Shown piece after piece: positions 56,301-64,000 of a stretch of 64,000 nucleotides of DNA (position 1 is the stretch's first letter; every line of letters starts with the position of its first letter). Source of the stretch: Acanthosoma haemorrhoidale (Eukaryota > Arthropoda > Insecta > Hemiptera > Acanthosomatidae); contig OV884011.1 of NCBI GenBank assembly GCA_930367205.1, positions 142,163,937-142,227,936 on the forward strand. The letters run 5' to 3'. The notes below the pieces were generated by a model, which did not search any database, had not been told where the DNA came from, and saw nothing but the letters and a program-made list of their open reading frames with translations. The position numbers and the translations under genes are program-made.

Positions 56301-57958
56301 CAGGATCTTCTTCAGTCAAGTGAGGAAAATTAAGTAGCATGAAATAGTATAAGCTCAATGAGTGATTTTTAGTTGGAGAGATAGGTTTTATGTATAACGG
56401 TAATTAATTATTTAATTAATTAAAAAGCAACAATTTCATTATTGCTATTAGTAAAAACTGTGAATAGTGTCACTAGTCACTAGACTAGTGAAAAAAACAA
56501 CAACTTATCACTATGAGTTGCTTGAATAATTATTACGATGTCTGTTGCGGTTCGGGACATTATTACAATTCCGTATGCATAACTATGTTTCTAGTGTATT
56601 CATAACCAATACTCAGAAGTTTAAATCTTAAACAGCTTCTCTTACATGACGAGAAACGTCATCAATTTAATCGCCTTTGACCATATTTCCGAAAATGCCA
56701 CTGTTATGGGCATTTAAACAGCTTAATACTTTCTCGAAATTTTGCAATAGTACTCAATAATTGAACAGTTTAAGTAAACTGTGAACTAGAACTAAAAACT
56801 CACTATTTTATGGTCAAAAGGTCCAAAGTCAACATTTTGACGAAAATAAGCTTTTTAAGTCTCGTTGACCGAAATATTCTGCTTTTTTCAGGTACAAACG
56901 GCGTCTCAGATGAGTATATAGTATATTGTCTAATGATTCAGGGAAAAATAAATACACAAAATTTCTAATTACTTTTCTAAAGTTTGGTAAATCGTCCTAT
57001 AAGCATGACATTTTATGACTTAAAACCACCACTCAATTGGAATACCGAATTAAATTTGAGATTAAGCTAAAAAAAGTGGATTTAATAAACTAAAACTAAA
57101 ACTGAAAGAAGATTAAGATTAATTACTTTGGGCACATATACTATAATAAATTAATAACTAAAACTAAAAAAACCAACAATTAAATTTGTGTTCAATTGGC
57201 GTTATAATTGGTTTGTGAACTAAACACTATAACTAAAATAATAATTAGTTTAATTTAACTGTTTATCATTTTAATAATAAATAAATCGTAAATAAAAACT
57301 ATAGTTTTAACCAAAATCAAATTAATTTTTAGTAAAAATTTATTAAGGTTAGGTCAATGAACTAAAGTGCAGTCCATCACTGCCCATTCTCCGAACTACT
57401 TCTGTTTAGTGCCTAGGTACCACTGGCGTCCTTGTACTGTACTCTCTAGGGCTCGCATAAGTTAGCTCCTTAAATGAGTATAATGTACAATCCAAAATAA
57501 TCTCAATAAATTATTATGACTATCATAGTTTGAGTAACGACTTAAATTGTGACAAGAAAATTCAAATTTAGTGATATCAATATTTTTTTATACTCCTTAT
57601 TATTGTATTTCAAAGTGATGAAGAATTTACCGTTATAATGTCAGTTCTATACAATAATCTTACCGAGACTTCTAAGGTACTAAACTATTTGAAACCAAGA
57701 AACATCATGTTTGTACGTCAATCAGCCCTACATAAATAGTACTCATACATTCTTTGGTAGTACAAATAATGAGCGATTGACTAGCAAATATAATAATGAA
57801 GGTAGATTCGGTGCATTTTATCTTATAATTAAAAAAAACAAATCAAATGTTTGAATGATGGATTTTTAGTTTTTTTTAATACTGACTTTTTGTTTTGTAG
57901 GTCAATCCTAGGTCTGACAGCAACTGCCTTGCTCTTGTTGGTAGGAAGGATTCTGTGA
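50356..57958 (+). CDS. Cysteine-rich protein gene 4, probably GPI-anchored (5 exons, 117 aa)
   Basis: Exons 50356-50437, 51203-51238, 53567-53611, 56187-56319 and 57901-57958 (TGA 57956-57958). All introns are GT-AG, in phases 1, 1, 1 and 2, and the frame is continuous. Exon 1 encodes a signal peptide (MLRWVVLSVLCCIAAG, then DS). Exons 2 and 3 are 36 and 45 nt, symmetrical 1-1 mini-exons for a Gly/Asn-containing linker. Exon 4 carries the ladder C-x5-C-x5-CC-x4-CC-x5-CC-x5-CC with exactly the spacing of genes 1-3, though most other residues differ; GTHCC and CCGGGQ are shared. Exon 5, after a small-residue stretch (SGSSS), ends in a hydrophobic tail (LGLTATALLLLVG), as in GPI-anchor signals; a membrane anchor is the alternative. 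Introns contain LINE debris. Gene model confident; function unknown. Confidence 0.8.
51975..52205 (-). mobile_element. 3' fragment of a second Jockey-like family
   Basis: Minus-strand sequence homologous to the C-terminal end and 3' UTR of the larger element next door (compare 52020-52170 with 52436-52600), but diverged. It lies in intron 2 of gene 4. Confidence 0.6.
52213..53272 (-). mobile_element. 5'-truncated second-family Jockey-like LINE in intron 2 of gene 4
   Basis: Read on the minus strand it starts inside a reverse transcriptase at CGVPQGAVLSPVLFKVYTSE, passes the catalytic box (TAFVDDIVVYS, near 53120), then runs through broken frames (53053-52706 and 52678-52469) to the ORF2 end. 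It closes with a poly-A tail, seen as a 17-T run at 52213-52229. Sequence differs clearly from the 8722 Jockey. Stops and shifts near 53060-53110 make it inactive. It is antisense to gene 4. Confidence 0.8.
54697..55246 (-). mobile_element. 5'-truncated Jockey fragment in intron 3 of gene 4
   Basis: Minus-strand match to the Jockey 3' UTR and ORF2 C-terminus. With its flank up to 55446 it parallels 49395-50125, which suggests a local duplication around gene 4. Confidence 0.75.
55465..55680 (-). mobile_element. Jockey ORF2 fragment, upstream continuation
   Basis: Minus-strand match to ORF2 around RYLGFHLDKRLTW through SHLSIENKLL, the part just upstream of the piece at 54697-55246. The two pieces are separated by about 215 unrelated bases, so either one insertion was interrupted or the locus was patched by duplication. 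Confidence 0.7.
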
Positions 57959-57984
57959 TGATTTCATTAGGCAGTGATAATAAT

Positions 57985-57990
57985 AATAAA
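57985..57990 (+). terminator. Polyadenylation signal of gene 4
   Basis: AATAAA, 27 bases after the stop. A further AAATAAAA follows at about 58014. Confidence 0.6.
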
Positions 57991-58019
57991 ATGATAGATA
58001 ATATATTTTTAACAAAATA

Positions 58020-59205
58020 AAACATGTCTATAAAACTAATATTTTTAGTATAGGTAAGTAATGTCAGTAAATTTTAGTAATGTAATTTTATTTTACCACC
58101 GTGATTATTATCATTATTAAACTAAAATGTAAATGTAGAACCAAATTTTTCGCTCAATAGATTACAAAATTAGTTTAAAAATGGCAGTGAATACTCAACA
58201 ATAAAGTGAATAATGAGAAAGCAAGCAAAGCTGAGTATGCAGTTGGCAGAGAGAATAAATGTGGTATTAGAAGCAAAGACGGGTGCAAAAATAACAAAAT
58301 AAACTTGCAAAAGTTAGAGGAACGATTAAAGAGGAGTGATGTTCTCTGATAGAACAACTGAAAGAGCCAACTTACATCGAAATGCCAATAAACCAAAAAA
58401 ACCTGTAAATTTAAATAATATCATCGTCATGAGCTTTTACCCTTTCCTATTTTTGATGAGTTTTGGAAATGGAAACAATCCATGGAAATGTAAGGACACC
58501 ACAAAGACTTTTTTCGGTGTTTAACATATGTCTTAGATAATATATTTTTAACAAAACAAAACATGTCCATAAAACTAGTAGAAAGTCTTCATGACTTCCA
58601 TGCACTGTTATTTTTCATTATCATTTTTTTTTTGTTGTAATTTCTGTAATTTAGCAAATACCCTTAAATTTTTTTTCGATACCAAGTTTGTTAAATAAAA
58701 ATAACCCAACCCTTCAAAGAAGATCAATAATCACCTTCGAAAAGGTCCAAAACTTGTTCTAACACCTACAAATAAAATCTCTAAATATAAAGTACTACTG
58801 CTGAAATTAATAAATTACTGTTGAAACATTCTCATAAAAGTTAGGTCATTTTCTAATAGGTTAAAAGGAAATTCGTTTTTCAATTCCTGTAGCACGAAAA
58901 ATAACACAGGCCAACCAGATTTTTTTTTTTTTTCTGTCAAGAATTCTAGAACTAATTTTAGCTATGATCGGGGTGCTGAATCTAAATATGAATGGGTCTA
59001 CTGTCTAGTTAGTTCCAGGGCAATCCACCTGATGATGCGTCCGGTAACTTAAGTGGCTTTCAACGCTTCAGCTACAGTTGAGGTTAGTTTGTGAGTTCTC
59101 ACCGTGCAGGGTCAATGTTGGCCTCGCGTGATATTTATGAAAGAGTTGTTATAAAGTTAACCTACTGTGTTGTATTTGTGTGGTTGAATAGCAATAAAAT
59201 GAGTT
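58020..59205. other. Intergenic, no gene
   Basis: No gene is seen. A block of about 55 bases just after gene 4 (about 57991-58045) is repeated with few changes at about 58530-58580, so part of the gene 4 3' flank is duplicated. Open frames here lack support. Confidence 0.5.
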
Positions 59206-59209
59206 GAAG

Positions 59210-59490
59210 TAGAAGAAATTGTGTGAATGATCCTGTGTTTCGCTGAGCGAGAAAAATACACGTTAATAGACACCAGAAAAACTGTTAGTGACCTTATATA
59301 CAGAGCTTTTCGTTGATACTTTGGTGTTAGGCTTGGTGATCAGGATAAAACTTGGGCACCGCATCAGGTCAGTAAAACTTGTACAAAACATTCGCGTCAT
59401 TGGACTACCGGGAAAAGCAAAAGTCTGAAATTCGACGTACCAATAGTTTGGAGAGAACCCGAAATCCACTTCGATGATTTTTTCCTATAT
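59210..59490 (+). pseudogene. Fragment of a dispersed arthropod gene family (GDQDK...WAPH...VWREP)
   Basis: Plus-strand translation shows the ordered motifs YFGVRLGDQDK, TWAPHQV, KTCTKH, TGKSKSLKF and VPIVWREPEIHFDD, ending near 59478. I recognise this as a block common to many arthropod proteins of unknown function, often repeated in genomes. Here it has a TGA just before YFG (near 59314) and has lost its usual following cysteine motif, so it is a pseudogene fragment. No upstream exons were found. It may have been carried by a transposable element. Confidence 0.6.
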
Positions 59491-60052
59491 ATTTGTAATT
59501 AATAATATTTGTATAATATAAAAATTCCCTGTTTAGTTTTTTATTTGATTCATGAATATAATTTAAACTATTACACGTATATTCACTAAAATGTTACATC
59601 TTAGAAATTTGAGCTCTTACGCAAAAACTAATGTCATATTTCAATTCAGGTTATCTAATTCCTATGAAATCAGCCCCAAATATTCCAGCACCAAAATACC
59701 TGTTAGCCTATGTAATCTAGGAAACAACTATTGGTTATTAGTCCCGCTAAGAAACACTTCATGTGTTTCATCCACTTGACATGAATGTCTTTCTAGGTAA
59801 GATAACAGTTTAGTTATTTTATCATTAATAAAATAATGTGACAATGCACTCTTTTAGAGTGACGACAGTTAGTGACACTGACTTCAAGTGGGAAGATAAC
59901 AGTATCTAACCACTACCTAAGTATGTCTGAACATGAAGCCTATCATCAAATCATTTGATATTAAATAAAACCACATTAAATTTACGTGTAAGATAAAATA
60001 CAACAGTGCCGGATCAAAAATAAAACATATTCTTAATAGTAAGGAATTACAT
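59491..60052. other. Spacer, no gene
   Basis: AT-rich. The open frame at 59591-59779 has no supporting feature. Confidence 0.45.
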
Positions 60053-60200
60053 ATTCACTAATATACGTAACTAAATTATTAGATAAACGATATTACAAAG
60101 CTGTGTCAGCAGTAAGTTCCATTTCCATCAGATTCCAGGCAGATTTTAATTTTACCAAAATATCGTTTATCTAATAATTTTGTTACGTAGATTAATGAAT
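60053..60200. repeat. Long inverted repeat, 42-bp arms
   Basis: The left arm 60053-60094 and right arm 60159-60200 are reverse complements with about four mismatches. The inner 31 bases have one mismatch. The loop is 64 bases. A transcript would fold into a stable hairpin. It may be a MITE-like element or a hairpin RNA locus; no target duplication or precursor features decide between them. Confidence 0.75.
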
Positions 60201-60242
60201 TTATATTTTCCTATTATTCTTAATAGTATGTATTAGTAGAAA

Positions 60243-61710
<1,468 letters not shown>

Positions 61711-61714
61711 TCCA

Positions 61715-61905
61715 CCCGGGACCTGAAGTGAACACTGATATCTGTCTCTGCACTGGCACTTGCTGCTCTACTTGAACCATGGCTTTTTTATTTAACTACC
61801 TTTGCACATATATTTCCTAACCTTGGTATGTTTTAGTCCGGCGTTGTCAGACCTCACACATTCCTAGTGGGATTCACTGCCTTCGTCTCGCTAAAACCTT
61901 CGTAA
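61715..61905 (+). repeat. Diverged copy of the dispersed repeat at 19720-19885
   Basis: Matches 19720-19885 (and 48316-48481) with many changes, for example around CCATGGCTTT and CCTAGTGGGATTC. It lacks the TATA-box part found upstream of the other copies, so the repeat is a dispersed element rather than part of the gene unit. Confidence 0.65.
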
Positions 61906-63521
61906 AAGACCTTATGGAGTCACATCAATAAGAATAAACCTGCCCACTGACTAGGCAGTCAGCAAAGGTCAAAGACCACATGTTTACTCATTTTATCTCT
62001 TTCTTGACGCCCACCGAGCAGCGGCCGGGTCGAAGAGAACCTAGCCGGCAGCTAAATCGTGATTTGAGCTAAAATGCTGTATCTATTGATTGACTCAACA
62101 ATCCATCTATTGAGTCAATCACTTTTCAAACAAATCCTCTGTTGTAGAAAGAAAGTGATGGAAAAAGTGTATTTCATTTTTGTAATTACCACAGAAAATT
62201 AGTAAAAGCAAAGGGGAATAATTTGTTGAGATAACGGCTTTGGTTCATTAACTCGAGATTAATATTTCCATAAAATTTAAAAATAGATAACGTTTCAAAA
62301 TTCCATGTACGTCTGAATCACAGGTCCTGATAATAGGAAAACATGTCATAATAATTAACGAAAATTAAGTTAAATAAAGTATAGAACAGAGCTTCTGTTA
62401 TAGAGATCTTTATTTTTTGAGGTTTTTTAAAACCATGTTTTGTATTTTATTTCTTACACAATCAGTTTTTTACACTTCTTAAACTGACAAATATCTACTG
62501 AATCCATTTACAAAAAATTGTTTATAGTAGGCCATAACTTCAATTTGCTTTTAACACTTCAACTAGTAATCAGTAATAAAAATTATTCATAAATGTTTTA
62601 CAACAAAATAATCGACTTGAAAAAAGTTTTATATATTAGATAATGTGAATTAAAAGTAACAGATTGACAAACCGAAGATAAAAGTTATTTAAAATTTTTA
62701 TTTTGTTTTTTACGTAGGCTATCTTATCTATATTTAGAAAATACACAATGAAACAGTTCGCAGTTGTACAATTAAACGCTGCAGTCAATACTGTTGAGAA
62801 ATGGAAACATAAATTACAACAGACAGTTTCTAGTTGACCAGTGATAGTCGAAGTTTACCTTCCCAGGAAATATAACATGAGCTCAAACACAAAATAGAAA
62901 CAAAACATCATCCCTCCTAGTACAAGGATCCGATCACCCTAAATATTTTATATTTCTCCCTCATCCTAAAATTCTAACTAGAGAGCTTAGAAAAAAAAAA
63001 AAAAAAAATCCCATGTATCGTTGCAAAAACATCATCATATCCATTTTACGTGATTCAATGTGCAAAGCTCACGTACAAATAAATGAACGGCTACTGTTTG
63101 GTATCGATACAGAATCCTTCCTCTTCTTTTCACCCTCAGAGATAGATCTATTCGGGACATGTGTTTTTAATACTTGGAAACCCAATAAATCATTTCTACT
63201 ATGATGTACGACAATGGATGTTTCGTAATTACTGCTTATATGTACTGTACTGAAGAGGCATTTTCCCGTGATTATGGAAATTTAAGATGACGGAAATGAA
63301 TACTAGTAAAACTGTAACAGTACAGGTTAGACCTGTTTTGCGATTACGGTTTCAAGGTTATCGAATCTGAGAAAGTTCAGGTATACGATGACACGGTGAT
63401 CCTCATTTTAATATAAGGGTGAGTAATCCTCGAAAAATTAAATGATTGCGAAAAATACGCCGTATTTGTGACTTATTTAGAAGCAACATTATTAGGTGTA
63501 ACATTGTTATCTAATTTTAAA
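61906..63521. other. Intergenic, no gene
   Basis: No supported gene. It contains a 12-bp perfect inverted repeat (62087-62098 and 62110-62121) and an A run at about 62992-63008. The open frame at 63013-63204 has no family resemblance. Confidence 0.45.
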
Positions 63522-64000
63522 GCTTTCACACCTCACCTTTCTCATCAAAACCATATTCATGGCACATTTGTTAAAGATTTCCTCACTTCACCTATCCCTC
63601 TCTCACTTCCACCAAAAGCCGTTAACCCCTCTGAGGTTAAATGCCTTCTGAAAAAAGTTACCTTACCGAAAATCCCCTCAAATTATCAAACAACTCCCTC
63701 CTAAAGCCATAATCTTCCTAACCTACATTTATAATTGTACTATCCAAACTACGCTCTTTCCTTTCCTCTGGAAACATTCCATTATTGTCCGATTCATTAA
63801 ACCTGGTAAACCACCTAATGATGCCTTATATTACCGTCAAATTAGCCTATTCCCTATCCTCTCATAAATATTTGAAAAAACTCCTATTAAAACGTCTACT
63901 TCCAATAGTTGAATCCAAAAACCTTTTCCCTACACACTAGTTTGTTTCCGTCTAAGACATTCCACTGCTCAATAAGACCTTTGCGTTGTTCATCACATAT
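63522..64000 (+). pseudogene. Decayed Jockey ORF2 fragment, runs off the window
   Basis: Begins abruptly at the equivalent of ORF2 FTPHLSHQ and continues through SPIPLSLPPKAVNPSEVK and the start of the reverse transcriptase. It has a deletion of about 20 bases, frame shifts and stops (for example TAA near 63866). It is older than the other Jockey copies. The 3' part lies beyond the window. Confidence 0.8.

Overview
This is a eukaryotic, AT-rich window that looks like arthropod, most likely insect, genomic DNA. It holds spliced small genes with GT-AG introns, TATA boxes and AATAAA signals, and it is crowded with Jockey-clade LINEs, BEL/Pao and Gypsy fragments and a poly-A-tailed SINE-like element. 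There is no operon structure, rRNA, recognisable tRNA or CRISPR array. I cannot name the species.

Layout. Positions 1-20034 and 28614-48630 are near-identical direct repeats with a period of about 28.6 kb. The simplest reading is a recent tandem duplication of a 28,596-bp unit. Copy 2 is complete (20035-48630), and the window opens partway through copy 1, whose last 20,034 bp are seen. An assembly false duplication must be excluded. Each copy of the shared part carries, in order: two minus-strand Jockey 3' fragments, a long gene-free AT-rich stretch, a broken BEL/Pao gag, a small hairpin element, a full-length Jockey with 12-bp target-site duplications, a dead Gypsy integrase region, a small spliced gene, and an LTR-like stretch that ends at the duplication breakpoint. 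Between them (20035-28613) lie a Jockey 3' tail, a SINE-like element, a 5'-truncated Jockey with an open reverse-transcriptase frame, and a more diverged copy of the small gene. From 48741 the sequence is an older, diverged copy of the start of the unit. It is followed by a five-exon relative of the small genes whose introns hold more LINE fragments, then by mostly gene-free DNA with a (GA)n tract, a 42-bp-arm inverted repeat, a pseudogene of a dispersed arthropod family and another decayed Jockey ORF2.

Genes of interest. Four spliced genes (17082-18714, 26033-27480, 45678-47310, 50356-57958) encode short secreted proteins. All share one cysteine ladder, C-x5-C-x5-CC-x4-CC-x5-CC-x5-CC, carried on a single exon that begins in phase 1 and ends in phase 2. 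The first three encode a soluble peptide of 87 residues. The fourth encodes 117 residues, adds two mini-exons and ends in a hydrophobic tail that looks like a GPI-anchor signal. The ladder resembles the first ten cysteines of granulin with shortened loops. I do not recognise the family by name, and this cluster is the most interesting content of the window. The other substantial coding capacity belongs to the Jockey element: ORF1 (nucleic-acid-binding, three zinc knuckles) and ORF2 (endonuclease plus reverse transcriptase), which would act in cis on the element's own RNA.
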